This document shows, in pieces, positions 27,080 through 36,343 of a DNA stretch of 64,000 nt. This stretch comes from Acetivibrio saccincola (GTDB lineage Bacteria; Bacillota; Clostridia; Acetivibrionales; Acetivibrionaceae): contig NZ_CP025197.1 in NCBI RefSeq assembly GCF_002844395.1, positions 3,100,001-3,164,000 of the forward strand, in the 5' to 3' direction. The position numbers were made by a program, and so were the translations under genes. Below the pieces are notes generated by a model. It made no database searches, was not told where the DNA came from, and worked only from the letters and a program-made list of their open reading frames with translations. Positions within the stretch are counted from its first letter, which is position 1, and the number at the start of each line of letters is the position of its first letter.

Positions 27080-28629
27080 GGTATATTCCCTTCCTCCCAA
27101 GAATCCAGGTACGAAAGCTTATTGTGGGTTACTTCATGATGGTCAAACATATACTTCCAACCATCATATTTAGAATGCCTGAATACGCAGTATCCTGTAG
27201 TGTTGTACAGTGGCAGCATTGGAACTTCTTCCCCTATTACTTCCTGAAGTTTGTATATAATGTCTTTCCTCTTTTTCACATCCATTTCATACAATTGTCT
27301 TTCTGACAATTCATTTATTTCATCATTACTATATCCTCTTATCCTGCCATTTGCATATGTAGTACGCAATATATCCGGGTCGCCTCCCCAGCCCCCATGC
27401 CCGTTTAAAACTATTTCATAATTCCCGTTTTTTATAGCCCCGTCCCTGGTTTTTGTATCCACACTCGTAATAATTATATCAATACCTGCTCTCTCAAGAT
27501 TTATTTTTATTAGTTCGGCAATTTTTACCTCTTCATTGGAATTTCCGGTAAGAAGCGTAAAAGATAATTTTCTCCCGTTCATTAAATCTTTTGCTTTTTC
27601 AATATCAAATTCATAGTTTACAACTTTATCATTATACCATATATGATGTATTGGTAAATACCCTGGGCTTGCAGGTACTGCTGCATTCCTTGCCACCTTT
27701 TCTATCAGCTCGTTTTTGTCTATCGCATGGGCAAAAGCCTTCCGGACATTTACATCCAGTAGTTCAGGCCTTTTTTCCATATTAAAAATAAGGCGGTATC
27801 CCCAAAAGGCAGGATTTTTTATTATAGTGTACTCATTTTCATCACTGTATTTAGAAATAACATCAGGGCTAACACCTGTAATGTCAATTTCCCCCCTGTC
27901 AAAAGCAAGTATATTGTCACTTACAGGAATAAACTTTATAACATCAACCCTTTGCCCGGGTCCCCAAAAATCCTTAAATGCTTCAAATTTATAAGCCCCC
28001 TGTTCCCTGCTGTAGTAAGTTAAGATATACGGACCGCTGCCGATTACTGCTTCAGGTCCATTAAAATTTACAGGGTCTTCAACCCCTTCCCATATATGCT
28101 TAGGTATTATTCTTGTATTTCCGATTTTACCAAGCAAGAATGCCACGGGTCTTTCCACTTCAAATTCAATGGTATGTGTATCTATGGCTTTCACCGACTT
28201 AATAAAGGTCTCCCCATCAACTGTAAGGTCATTAAATACAGGGGGATGTTTTTCATAGTATTTAAATGAAAAAACAACATCTTCTGCTGTCAAGTCTATT
28301 CCATCATGCCATTTTATGTTTTCCCTTAGAATAAAGGTGTATTTACATCCATCTTCAGATACAGTCCATTCTTTTGCAAGCCAAGGGATATAGCCTTTTT
28401 CCCCTCTTTCAAGCAGGCTGTCAAAAATAAGTGTCATTTTATATATCCCAGGTCCCCTTGAATAATGGCTAAAAGGTGTCGGATATCCCCAGTCCCCTCC
28501 TTGAAGGTTAACAACAACTGATTTATCTTTATATTGGTTTTCCAAAGTATCAGAATCAGAACAGCCTGTAATCCCTAAAAACAATACAGCTGCAATAAGG
28601 ATGAATACGCTCATTTTTTTAACAGTCAA
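27076..28629 (-). CDS. Family 5 peptide/nickel solute-binding lipoprotein
   Basis: 517 residues with lipobox FLGITGCSDS and the family 5 block WTVSEDGCKYTFILRENIKWHDG, followed by LTAEDVVFSFKYY. The fold is that of oligopeptide, dipeptide and nickel-chelate binding proteins. The TTG start at 28629 is supported by GGGGGT 7 bases upstream; the first in-frame ATG lacks a ribosome site. It heads the importer operon. A methyltransferase gene lies upstream on the same strand; such pairing occurs in metal-chelate uptake loci, but the ligand here is not known. Confidence 0.9.
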   Translation of the reverse strand: MTVKKMSVFILIAAVLFLGITGCSDSDTLENQYKDKSVVVNLQGGDWGYPTPFSHYSRGPGIYKMTLIFDSLLERGEKGYIPWLAKEWTVSEDGCKYTFILRENIKWHDGIDLTAEDVVFSFKYYEKHPPVFNDLTVDGETFIKSVKAIDTHTIEFEVERPVAFLLGKIGNTRIIPKHIWEGVEDPVNFNGPEAVIGSGPYILTYYSREQGAYKFEAFKDFWGPGQRVDVIKFIPVSDNILAFDRGEIDITGVSPDVISKYSDENEYTIIKNPAFWGYRLIFNMEKRPELLDVNVRKAFAHAIDKNELIEKVARNAAVPASPGYLPIHHIWYNDKVVNYEFDIEKAKDLMNGRKLSFTLLTGNSNEEVKIAELIKINLERAGIDIIITSVDTKTRDGAIKNGNYEIVLNGHGGWGGDPDILRTTYANGRIRGYSNDEINELSERQLYEMDVKKRKDIIYKLQEVIGEEVPMLPLYNTTGYCVFRHSKYDGWKYMFDHHEVTHNKLSYLDSWEEGNIP

Positions 28630-28833
28630 TTTTGTTACCCCCTGATTTTCAATTTAGCTTTCATGTACAGCTTATATTTTTTAGTTTTTATGTATGGCTT
28701 GTATTTTAGTCTTTATAAATAGCTTACATTTATGTATGGCTTATATAGCAGTAAATTCTTATTGCTATAGCCTCTTTGCTATAGCTGTTGCTTCATTACA
28801 ATATTTTTCCACTATCATAAAAACCTGTGTTTT

Positions 28834-29652
28834 CTATACGTACCAGTACATCCAGGCTATTTTAGCTTCCGTCTTTTCTACAACATGGTTGTTTTTTGCT
28901 ATTTTTTTAAGATAGCTATGTATCTCTTGTTTTTGCTCTTCGTTCAAAGGATTTCTCATTTCAAAAAAAGAAGTATAAGTTGAAATGGCTTTGTCAATTG
29001 TATAAACATTCTCCCATTCAGCATCAAAATATGTTATTTCAGGGTAGTACCCCATAAACCATAATATATTGAATCCGCAATAAATGGTTTTATTGTGGTT
29101 TTCTTTTTTTCCATCTTTATAAATTATGCTGCTAAGCCGGTCCCTTATATAATCTTTTCTGCTGGCAAAATTACTTATAAAACAAATTTTTTTTGATGCT
29201 TTTATCATATTTTCAATGGCTTTTTTGCTGCTTATTCCCGGGCACATAGAGGCAAACACTATATCAAATTTTTTCTCCAAGCCGGATTTTTCAATGTCCA
29301 AATCCTCCCAGTCTAAAACATCAAAAGAAACGTTATAAACTTTTTCTTTTTCAGCATTTTCCCTTGCAAACTCTATCATCTTTTGTGAAATATCAATTCC
29401 CACTACACTCTTTGCTTTTTTTGCAAATTCTATTGAATACCTGCCCGGTCCACAGCCAATGTCAAGAACCTCTGTATCTTTATTTAAAATGCCCATTGAC
29501 CGGAAAAAAACCATCACATCATTTAAACTTTTGTTTTTATTGTTTTGGTGAATTATATTAAATTCCTCAGCCCTTCCATCCCAAAAAGCTATCTGGGCAT
29601 TTTTATCCCTGCTTCCTTTTTTCCACAACTTCTCAAAATCAGCTATATTCAT
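28834..29652 (-). CDS. Class I SAM-dependent methyltransferase
   Basis: 272 residues. The SAM-binding motif I reads VLDIGCGPGRYSIEFAKKA (about residues 62-80), followed by the acidic motif VVGIDIS and a motif IV region FDIVFASMCP. The N-terminal 45 residues form a helical cap typical of small-molecule methyltransferases. GGGAGG precedes the ATG. It is upstream of and collinear with the peptide/nickel-type importer, separated by about 200 bases, so it may modify a ligand or metallophore taken up by it; that link is inference. Confidence 0.88.
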   Translation of the reverse strand: MNIADFEKLWKKGSRDKNAQIAFWDGRAEEFNIIHQNNKNKSLNDVMVFFRSMGILNKDTEVLDIGCGPGRYSIEFAKKAKSVVGIDISQKMIEFARENAEKEKVYNVSFDVLDWEDLDIEKSGLEKKFDIVFASMCPGISSKKAIENMIKASKKICFISNFASRKDYIRDRLSSIIYKDGKKENHNKTIYCGFNILWFMGYYPEITYFDAEWENVYTIDKAISTYTSFFEMRNPLNEEQKQEIHSYLKKIAKNNHVVEKTEAKIAWMYWYV

Positions 29653-29951
29653 GTTCTACCTCCCTTGATATTTTAAAAAGTATTAAAAAGAGTATTATAA
29701 GTAAACTCATTAAATACTATTCTAATCAAAAAGCTTGAATTTTTTCAACTGTTTTTTACAACTATTCCCAGTGCTTATTCAAATACTATTACTTATTTAT
29801 TATTTAATTAAAAAGGCTTAATCCGTTACAATCCGGATAAAACCCAAATAGACATTCTTTAACTTTTTTCAATTATATTTTGTTTTTGGTTATACTCTTT
29901 TTAATAAGTTATTGTCAATCTTTTATACAACTTATTGTCAGAAAATACTTG

Positions 29952-30863
29952 TCAGTATATATCTTTAGAATCAATATAATCAGGATTAAGCATATAGAGC
30001 TTTGAAGGTCTGTGTCCTCCGTTTTTAACGTACTTATCCGTTTCAACAACTACATTTAAAATTTTTCTTCTAAAGTTTGCCTTTAAAAGCCTGGTGCCTA
30101 AAATCACCTCATATACCTGCTGAAGTTCTGTCAATGTAAACAATTCAGGTATTAAATTAAATACTATACCCGTGTTTTTTGCTTGTTCTTTAAGCCTTTC
30201 TATTCCATATACTATAATTTTTGCATGGTCAAAAGCTATTCCGTCACTTTCTAATATCTCCCTTTTTATTTTAGCTACTTTCCCTTCAATAATTTTTGAT
30301 ACTTTTACAACCGCTGAAAGTTTATCTTCTTCATTTTCTAAATTTAAATTAAAAAACCTTTCTACTACATAGCCCTTCTCATTTGGGATTTTATTTTCCT
30401 CATAGCATTTACAGGAAACAGCAAACCATTTTGCATCATCTGCATCATCATCAGCCTTAACATTAAGGGTGGAACTGTCTACAAGAGACATATATGAAGT
30501 GGTTATTATTCTTGTCCTTTTATCCCTGTCAACATCCCCCCATGTATAAAGCTGCTCCATATATATATTGTCAACATTTGTTTCTTCTTTGAGTTCTCTT
30601 AATGCAGCTTCTTCTAAACTCTCGTCCATATTGACAAAACCTCCAGGCAGTGCCCACTTTCCTATGTCCGGATGATTCCCTCTTTTAATCATTAATAATT
30701 TTAAAGTTTTCTTTGGAAGTTTCCTGTAATTTTCTTTTTCTCCATCAGCCACTGTAAAAACAAGGATATCCACTGTTACAGATGGTCTTTCAAATTTATT
30801 AGGATCATAAGCTTTGAGGAACTCTTCTTCAGTTAATCCGTCTTTGTTTAATTTTTGCTCCAA
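29952..30863 (-). CDS. Nudix-domain regulator (NrtR-like)
   Basis: About 303 residues: an N-terminal Nudix domain with box GGFVNMDESLEEAALRELKEE (the final Gly of the box replaced by Asn) and a C-terminal winged-helix-like domain (TLTELQQVYEVILGTRLLKANFRRKI, then HRPSKLYML). This two-domain layout is that of NrtR regulators, in which the Nudix part senses ADP-ribose or related compounds and the C-domain binds DNA upstream of NAD or sugar genes. TTG at 30863 is preferred because GAGGTG lies 8 bases upstream; GTG at 30872 overlaps the ribosome site. No clear target gene is adjacent. Confidence 0.82.
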   Translation of the reverse strand: MEQKLNKDGLTEEEFLKAYDPNKFERPSVTVDILVFTVADGEKENYRKLPKKTLKLLMIKRGNHPDIGKWALPGGFVNMDESLEEAALRELKEETNVDNIYMEQLYTWGDVDRDKRTRIITTSYMSLVDSSTLNVKADDDADDAKWFAVSCKCYEENKIPNEKGYVVERFFNLNLENEEDKLSAVVKVSKIIEGKVAKIKREILESDGIAFDHAKIIVYGIERLKEQAKNTGIVFNLIPELFTLTELQQVYEVILGTRLLKANFRRKILNVVVETDKYVKNGGHRPSKLYMLNPDYIDSKDIY

Positions 30864-30872
30864 TGTAACCAC

Positions 30873-31302
30873 ACCTCTTTTGCTTTGTGAATTTTATAAA
30901 ATTTATAAAAAAGTTATGGTAGAAAGTATTTTAACTTGCAATATATATTTATCAATTATATTACAAACATGCTTTATATGTTTTTACACATATACCCTCA
31001 GGAAAAATTATTTTTCTTAGCTATATTATATCTTTTAATTATGTTTTTTTCCATATAATTTCTTTGCAATTAACATAAGAAAATTTCTTGTTACCTATTT
31101 TTTAGACCCGTCCTTAGAAGTTTCACTGTTAATTTTTTATACAGCCAGCAAAAACTTCTCTTTAAATGTCATTTGTACCACTTTGTTGCTTGTGTTTATT
31201 TCTTATGTTGTATAAAATTAATTTAAATGGTATAATTATAACAAAAATATAATGTAAAGGGGGGTAGTGGGTAAGAGTATATAATTCTTACCTGGAGTTA
31301 CT
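30873..31302. other. Long AT-rich intergenic region
   Basis: About 430 bases between divergent genes with no convincing frame. Just before the dockerin gene there is a short hairpin (GTAAGA 31271-31276 with TCTTAC 31286-31291) and a GGAG ribosome site at 31294-31297. No riboswitch motif was recognised. Confidence 0.5.
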
Positions 31303-31328
31303 ATGATGAAAAAACTTTTAAAAAATCT

Positions 31329-32246
31329 ATGTATGTAAAAATGATGGTTTGTTTATTTATCTTTTCAGCTTTTTCTCTATTGAACATCACCGGGGTATTA
31401 GCTGAAGAAGATGTCCTTTCTGTCTTGGATTTTGAAGATTATTTCTATTATGAAGACGGAAATTATGTTTTAACTAGTGACATTGTGGTAGACTCAAGCT
31501 TTAGAATTGATGGGCACACTGTTGTACTAAACGGCTACAGTATGACTGTGGAAGGGGATTTATGTATAGACAACGGTTCTTTGGATCTGGGCTCAGGAAG
31601 CTTAACCGTTAACGGAGATTTTTATATAAATGGATTTGATACTTCCAACCCTGCTGTTTTGGATATCAATAACGGTAACCTTATTATTGAAGGTAATTTT
31701 GACACATATGATAATGTTATTCTTTATATGGTCCAGGAAAACGACTATGTTCTTGTTCACAAAGATTTCTACTTTAATTCTTTCATACCCCATGGTGATT
31801 ATTTAATCAACGGTACCTTGGAAGTCAAAGGAGACTTCTATGACTTTTCAAAAGGTAACTTTTTACCTTCTCAAAACCACAGGGTTGTTTTAAGCGGTGA
31901 GGACGTTCAATATGTCACTTTTGAATACCCTGAACTTTCATCCTTCAACATACTTGAACTGACTAAACCTCTTGAAACCGGCTATGTGTTCTCACACACA
32001 CCTGTTTGGAATACGCTTATAGAACCCGGTACCTCATTTAAACCTGGTGATTTAGATGGAAACGGCACCGTCGACTCAACGGATGCAACTATACTGAAAA
32101 GATATATAGTAAGTATAATAGATGAAATCCCTGCAGGAAATGATGCAGCTGATTTAAACGGGGACGGTGATATAGATTCTCTAGACTATACTCTCTTGAA
32201 CAGATTCATTTTAGGTATGATAACTGAATTTCCTGTTAACAGATAA
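31329..32246 (+). CDS. Secreted dockerin protein with beta-repeat domain; 5' frameshift suspected
   Basis: 305 residues in the open frame: a hydrophobic signal ending GVLA (about residue 25), a beta-rich repeat region (units such as LTVNGDFYING and LIIEGNFDTYD) and a C-terminal type I dockerin with two calcium loops, DLDGNGTVDSTD and DLNGDGDIDSLD. The dockerin docks the protein to a scaffoldin cohesin of the cellulosome. The ATG at 31329 has no ribosome site. A better ATG at 31303 (GGAG upstream) reads MMKKLL but hits a stop at 31336; one extra A in the A-run at 31309-31314 or 31320-31325 would fuse it in frame with this signal peptide. Confidence 0.87.
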   Translation: MYVKMMVCLFIFSAFSLLNITGVLAEEDVLSVLDFEDYFYYEDGNYVLTSDIVVDSSFRIDGHTVVLNGYSMTVEGDLCIDNGSLDLGSGSLTVNGDFYINGFDTSNPAVLDINNGNLIIEGNFDTYDNVILYMVQENDYVLVHKDFYFNSFIPHGDYLINGTLEVKGDFYDFSKGNFLPSQNHRVVLSGEDVQYVTFEYPELSSFNILELTKPLETGYVFSHTPVWNTLIEPGTSFKPGDLDGNGTVDSTDATILKRYIVSIIDEIPAGNDAADLNGDGDIDSLDYTLLNRFILGMITEFPVNR

Positions 32247-32277
32247 ATTTAAACTTTAATCTTATATATTAAGACAT

Positions 32278-32312
32278 AATCCCAGGCTTTAAAACCTGGG
32301 ATTTGTTTTTTG
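32278..32312 (+). terminator. Dockerin gene terminator
   Basis: Arms AATCCCAGG (32278-32286) and CCTGGGATT (32295-32303) followed by TGTTTTTTG. Confidence 0.9.
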
Positions 32313-32314
32313 TA

Positions 32315-32361
32315 AAAAGCCGAAAACAGTACTAGCTGTACTCTTACCGGCTTTTCTTTTT
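32315..32361. terminator. Second hairpin terminator
   Basis: Arms AAAAGCCG (32315-32322) and CGGCTTTT (32348-32355), with an inner AGTAC/GTACT stem, then CTTTTTT. It backs up the first terminator and may also end the minus-strand spo0E-like transcript. Confidence 0.7.
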
Positions 32362-32409
32362 TCTCTCTTTATTATTTTATATCTATTAATTTTTCAGACA
32401 GGACATTTT

Positions 32410-32580
32410 TTAATCTTTTTTATTTCCTAGCATTTTGTAATACTGATACAAGAGACCATCCAACTCCATCTCAACATCTTGAATCTTTGTTTGTTGAGAG
32501 TCATCATGTTTGTCAAAAGAATTAATAAGCATATTTTTCTCAACTATTTTTCTCTCTAAATTACTTGTATTTTCATTCAT
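32410..32580 (-). CDS. Spo0E-like sporulation phosphatase
   Basis: A 56-residue helical hairpin protein with the family segment ELDGLLYQYYKM near its C-terminus, related to the SxxLD motif of Spo0E-type aspartyl-phosphate phosphatases that dephosphorylate Spo0A~P and delay sporulation. The usual serine is Val here (DVEMELD). ATG 32580 is chosen as start because GGAGG sits 9 bases upstream; the frame is open for six more codons from a TTG inside the ribosome site, which is not a credible start. Confidence 0.8.
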   Translation of the reverse strand: MNENTSNLERKIVEKNMLINSFDKHDDSQQTKIQDVEMELDGLLYQYYKMLGNKKD

Positions 32581-32853
32581 GATGTCACACCTCCTCAAAT
32601 GTACTCCCCGGAAAATTATTATAGCATATAAAAATGAAATTATCTACCATTAATAAATATAAATGTCCTGCTTATCCCATGTTTAACATACTTTTTACCA
32701 AATAGTAATATAAATTTAATATTTCCTGTTGTATTTCCCGCAAACAACATTAAAGCAGGGACTTAAAGTCCCCACTTTGAGCTTTTTATCTTTGCTTTTT
32801 TCCGGATTCAGGCAAGGGAATTAAATATGTTCAAATACTTTTATACATTCCTG

Positions 32854-33306
32854 TTATTGAACCGGTATCCTATGTTTGTTTTTCTTTGCTTTTTTATCCT
32901 TTGGAAGTACTATAGTCAGTATTCCGTCCTTATACCTTGCAGTTACAGCATCGTTAACTACATTTTCAACATAAAAGCTTCTTGAAACTGAACCATATCT
33001 CCTTTCTCTTCTGATGTAATTTTCTCCTTCATCTTTTATTTCTTCCCCTCTGTCAATTGAAATAGTTAAAGTATCATCTCTCAATTCTACATTAATGTCT
33101 TCTTTGTTTACTCCGGGAATTTCAGCGTCTACAATGTATTCTTTGTCGTTTTCACGTATATCGGCCCTAATTCCACTTGTGGCTGAAAGAACCCCAGAGA
33201 AAAAAGGATCGTTGAAAAAATTCTCAATAACATTTCTGCCAAACCCCCAAAAATCATCATTTAGTGAAAGCTTATTTCCTCTTCTATATGGTATTAGACT
33301 GAACAT
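32854..33306 (-). CDS. Hsp20 small heat-shock protein
   Basis: 150 residues with an alpha-crystallin domain: DIRENDKEYIVDAEIPGVNKEDINVE, the A-x-x-x-G-x-L motif ARYKDGILTIVLPK, and a short C-terminal extension HRIPVQ carrying the IxV-type tail motif. It acts as an ATP-independent holdase in large oligomers. GGAGGTG precedes the ATG. Upstream lie several GAAGGTCA-like direct repeats (plus strand about 33368-33442); no CIRCE element was seen. Confidence 0.95.
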   Translation of the reverse strand: MFSLIPYRRGNKLSLNDDFWGFGRNVIENFFNDPFFSGVLSATSGIRADIRENDKEYIVDAEIPGVNKEDINVELRDDTLTISIDRGEEIKDEGENYIRRERRYGSVSRSFYVENVVNDAVTARYKDGILTIVLPKDKKAKKNKHRIPVQ

Positions 33307-33552
33307 TGTTAAACACCTCCATTTTTTTATTTTTATTTTTTTGATTTTGATTTGATTTTGACTTTCTTTGACCTTCTATTTTATTTATACCACATATCCA
33401 GTCATTTAAACAATATTTGTTTCTGACCTTCCCTGACCTTCCTTTGTAAATATATTCATTATACTTAAAATATCTATGATTTTCTTTGTTTTTCTTACTT
33501 ATTTGTTTTTCTTACTTATAGATTATGTAAAATAATCATTATTTGTGAAGCC

Positions 33553-35088
33553 TCATTTAAAAAGCTTTAATATCTCTTCCTTGTCAATTGCCCCCACTAC
33601 AAACATAAGACCAAAGGCAACTGCTGTATTACCAAGGATATTTGCTATTACTGCACCATCTCCGCTTATGTTAAATATGTTAAAGAAACTGTTTATATAT
33701 TTATGAGCAAAAATTATTACAGTGCATACCACGCCCGGTTTTAGTATCCAATTTCTAAAGTCTAAAACCATTCCTGTCATTTTTGTTACAGTGTAAGTGT
33801 TTAAAACGCAAACACAAGCAGAACTCACTATAATCCCTGCTATATAACCCTTTACACCATATACGGGTATAAAGTACACTACAAATAAAATTCTTATAAT
33901 ATATCCTACAGTTGAATTTCTAAGGGAAACCCCCTGTTTGCCCAGCCCGTTTAATATTCCCAAAAGAGTCTGCTGCAAATATATAAATATGCATGTAAAA
34001 GACAGTAAATATAAAATATCACCTATGTTTTCATTTTTATAAACTAAGTTCCCTATTTCATTTGAAAAACCAATAAATATAGATGTAAATATAAAACCAA
34101 GGATAAATGTAAATTGAATTGATTTTGATATCCTGTAATTGACGGTTTTAAAATTCTTCAAAGACAATGCCTCAGAAATAGCCGGTACAAGGGTGGTGGC
34201 TAAAGAAGACGTAACAAGTGAGGGGAAGAAAACCAACGGCATTGCCATACCTGTAAGCTTCCCGTATTCTGCAATGCTGGCTTGATAATTCATACCTCCT
34301 ATTAAAAGCATTCTGGGAATTAGTATAAGTTCCACGGCTCCCATCATAGAAGTGATAAACCTGTTAAAGGATACAGGCACCGATATCTTTATTATATTGG
34401 CAAGGATAGTCCTTTTCCTCATAAAATCTTTTTTATATTTATAAGGAGGAATTTTTTTCTTTTTTATTTTGAAAATTATTATTAAAACAGCAAGGTTTGA
34501 TATTTCCCCCAGAGCCATTCCCACTGTCGCCAGGGTACAGGCATACTCAAGACCTATATTCAAAAAATAAGCTGACATAGCAATTACTATCCCTATTTTT
34601 ACAACCTGTTCCACAACCTGAGAACAGGCAGTGGGAACAACATCCTGCATACCATAATAGTAACCTTTGACAGCGGAGGCAGCAGCAATTACCGGAATGC
34701 ACGGCAGCAGCAGAATCATGGAATAGTATGTTCTTGAATCTTTTAAAATGATATTCACAATGGGATCTATAAAAATTAATATACCTGTTGATACAATTAA
34801 GCCGGCGGTTACCACAACTGCTAACGCACAGTATGTTATCCTGAATAAATTAGCATGATTTTTTTTTGCCGCCTGCTCTGCAACCATTTTTGAAACGGCA
34901 ATTGATATGCCGGAAGAGAGGGTAAGTATAATAAGGGAATATACAGGGGAAATGAGCTGGAAAATTCCCATACCTTCTGCCCCTATAAGGTTAGAAAGGT
35001 ATATCCTATATATAAATCCTAAAACCTTTACAATAAACCCGGCTATCATTAACACTATTGCACTGCTTACAAATGATTTCTTAGTCAT
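33553..35088 (-). CDS. spoVB: Stage V sporulation protein B / polysaccharide flippase
   Basis: 511 residues with about 14 membrane helices, MOP superfamily (MurJ/SpoVB/RfbX). The N-terminus FVSSAIVLMIAGFIVKVLGFIYRIYLSNLIGAEGMGIFQL is diagnostic for SpoVB. It flips lipid-linked precursors for the spore cortex or other envelope polymers. It stands alone between hsp20 and a secreted protein gene, each with its own start. Other flippases of the family cannot be excluded; SpoVB is the best match. Confidence 0.88.
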   Translation of the reverse strand: MTKKSFVSSAIVLMIAGFIVKVLGFIYRIYLSNLIGAEGMGIFQLISPVYSLIILTLSSGISIAVSKMVAEQAAKKNHANLFRITYCALAVVVTAGLIVSTGILIFIDPIVNIILKDSRTYYSMILLLPCIPVIAAASAVKGYYYGMQDVVPTACSQVVEQVVKIGIVIAMSAYFLNIGLEYACTLATVGMALGEISNLAVLIIIFKIKKKKIPPYKYKKDFMRKRTILANIIKISVPVSFNRFITSMMGAVELILIPRMLLIGGMNYQASIAEYGKLTGMAMPLVFFPSLVTSSLATTLVPAISEALSLKNFKTVNYRISKSIQFTFILGFIFTSIFIGFSNEIGNLVYKNENIGDILYLLSFTCIFIYLQQTLLGILNGLGKQGVSLRNSTVGYIIRILFVVYFIPVYGVKGYIAGIIVSSACVCVLNTYTVTKMTGMVLDFRNWILKPGVVCTVIIFAHKYINSFFNIFNISGDGAVIANILGNTAVAFGLMFVVGAIDKEEILKLFK

Positions 35089-35178
35089 GAAGCCATTTTA
35101 CCTTTTTTAAAAAATTGTCCTCATTATTTGTATTAAAAAAAGTAATAACTTATGACTAAGACGTAAACATTTTAAAAT

Positions 35179-36006
35179 TTATTTTATCCATTCCACCAAA
35201 TCTTTATATACTGCACTTCCTAGATACCTTCTTATTTCCCCTGTTTTATTATTGCGAAGAGAAACAATAAACTCAAACTCCATTCCTTTTTTAAGTTCAA
35301 ACATATTTTCACGGGTGGTGTAATAGGGCAAAAGTTCATATAAGCTGGGACTGTCTATTTTTCTCCACCGGTCTGTTTCAATAAGCACCCAGCCGCTGCC
35401 ATAAAATTCAGGCTGCTCTTTTTTATTAATAGGATACTCAGTAAACTCAATTTTAACTTCATAATCCAAATCATCTTTTAAATAATCTACCCAATTGTCC
35501 AGCTGTATCCTAAACTCATAAACTTCCCATTTGTTTCTTGGATACACTACGCTTATTTCAGGTTCTAAAAAATCCAATTCACCTGTAAGTATTTCAATAG
35601 TCCTGGTGTTTTTGTCCCACTTAACCCTGGCACTAAATATTTCAAATGCAAAACGTAAGGGAATAAAAATTACTTCTTCATTAATTACCGGGACAGAATC
35701 AATTTTAAGCAGTTTTCCATTCACTATTACCTCACTTGAACCTGTTTTAAATTTTGCGTCTGCGAAATCATTTTTGATATGTACAATTCCAGGTTCAATA
35801 TCTAAATCCACTGTGCCTCCTATACTTTCAGCTACAAATTCAGCAGGTACCATTGTCCTGCCGGCAGCAGGATCTATGTAGGGGGCTGCACCAAAAGTTT
35901 TTACTACACTCCCGTCTACCTTAATGGTTATATCCCTTTCATTTGCAGTTACCATGCTGAACATTAAAATGCTTGAAATTAAGAAAAGCAGCAGCATCTT
36001 TTTCAT
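35179..36006 (-). CDS. Secreted protein with copper-amine-oxidase-N-type domain
   Basis: About 275 residues: a signal peptide (MKKMLLLFLISSILMFS, cut near VTA), a copper-amine-oxidase N-terminal-like beta domain with PYIDPAAGRTMVPAEFVAES and PVINEEVIFIPLRFAFEIFSARVKWDKNTRTI (two repeats), and a C-terminal beta domain of unknown role. The domain is common on surface proteins of clostridia and probably binds envelope material, not copper. ATG 36006 is chosen because GGAGG is 7 bases upstream; the frame extends 12 codons further without a ribosome site. Confidence 0.85.
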   Translation of the reverse strand: MKKMLLLFLISSILMFSMVTANERDITIKVDGSVVKTFGAAPYIDPAAGRTMVPAEFVAESIGGTVDLDIEPGIVHIKNDFADAKFKTGSSEVIVNGKLLKIDSVPVINEEVIFIPLRFAFEIFSARVKWDKNTRTIEILTGELDFLEPEISVVYPRNKWEVYEFRIQLDNWVDYLKDDLDYEVKIEFTEYPINKKEQPEFYGSGWVLIETDRWRKIDSPSLYELLPYYTTRENMFELKKGMEFEFIVSLRNNKTGEIRRYLGSAVYKDLVEWIK

Positions 36007-36042
36007 CTTTATTCCTCCAAAACATAATATTCTGGATTGCAT

Positions 36043-36343
36043 TTAGTACAGATTTTAAAACTTTACCCTGACTTACGTTGACTTTTAGCTTTATTCAGGT
36101 CAAGATTATACAGGTCAAGACATGAGTAATATTTCAAGAATGTATATAGATTCTATAGATATAAAGATTCTACACTATATATTATTTTAGCAAACATATA
36201 ATACATTTTTCAATAGTCTTTTATTTTGCTCCCTTTATTCCAGCAAAACCTTCTTATTCAATTGCAGCTATGCCTTGGTTATGCTATAATGTGGTGGATG
36301 TAAAAATAGCTTATATTAAGGATTATAACTAAGGAGTATAACT
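36043..36343. other. Divergent intergenic region
   Basis: About 300 bases, AT-rich, containing the promoter at 36262-36290 for the polysaccharide gene at 36344. No coding sequence was seen. Confidence 0.5.
36262..36290 (+). promoter_or_regulatory. Promoter of the glycosyltransferase-CsaB gene
   Basis: TTGCAG (36262-36267), 17-base spacer, TATAAT (36285-36290). The leader to the ATG is about 46 bases and contains AAGGAG. Confidence 0.7.

Noticed and set aside
23368-28629. The peptide importer as the missing partner of the two orphan binding lipoproteins (17803-20457)
   Set aside because: The importer has its own family 5 binding protein and DppB/DppC-type permeases, while the orphan proteins are family 1 (sugar type), which use a different permease class.
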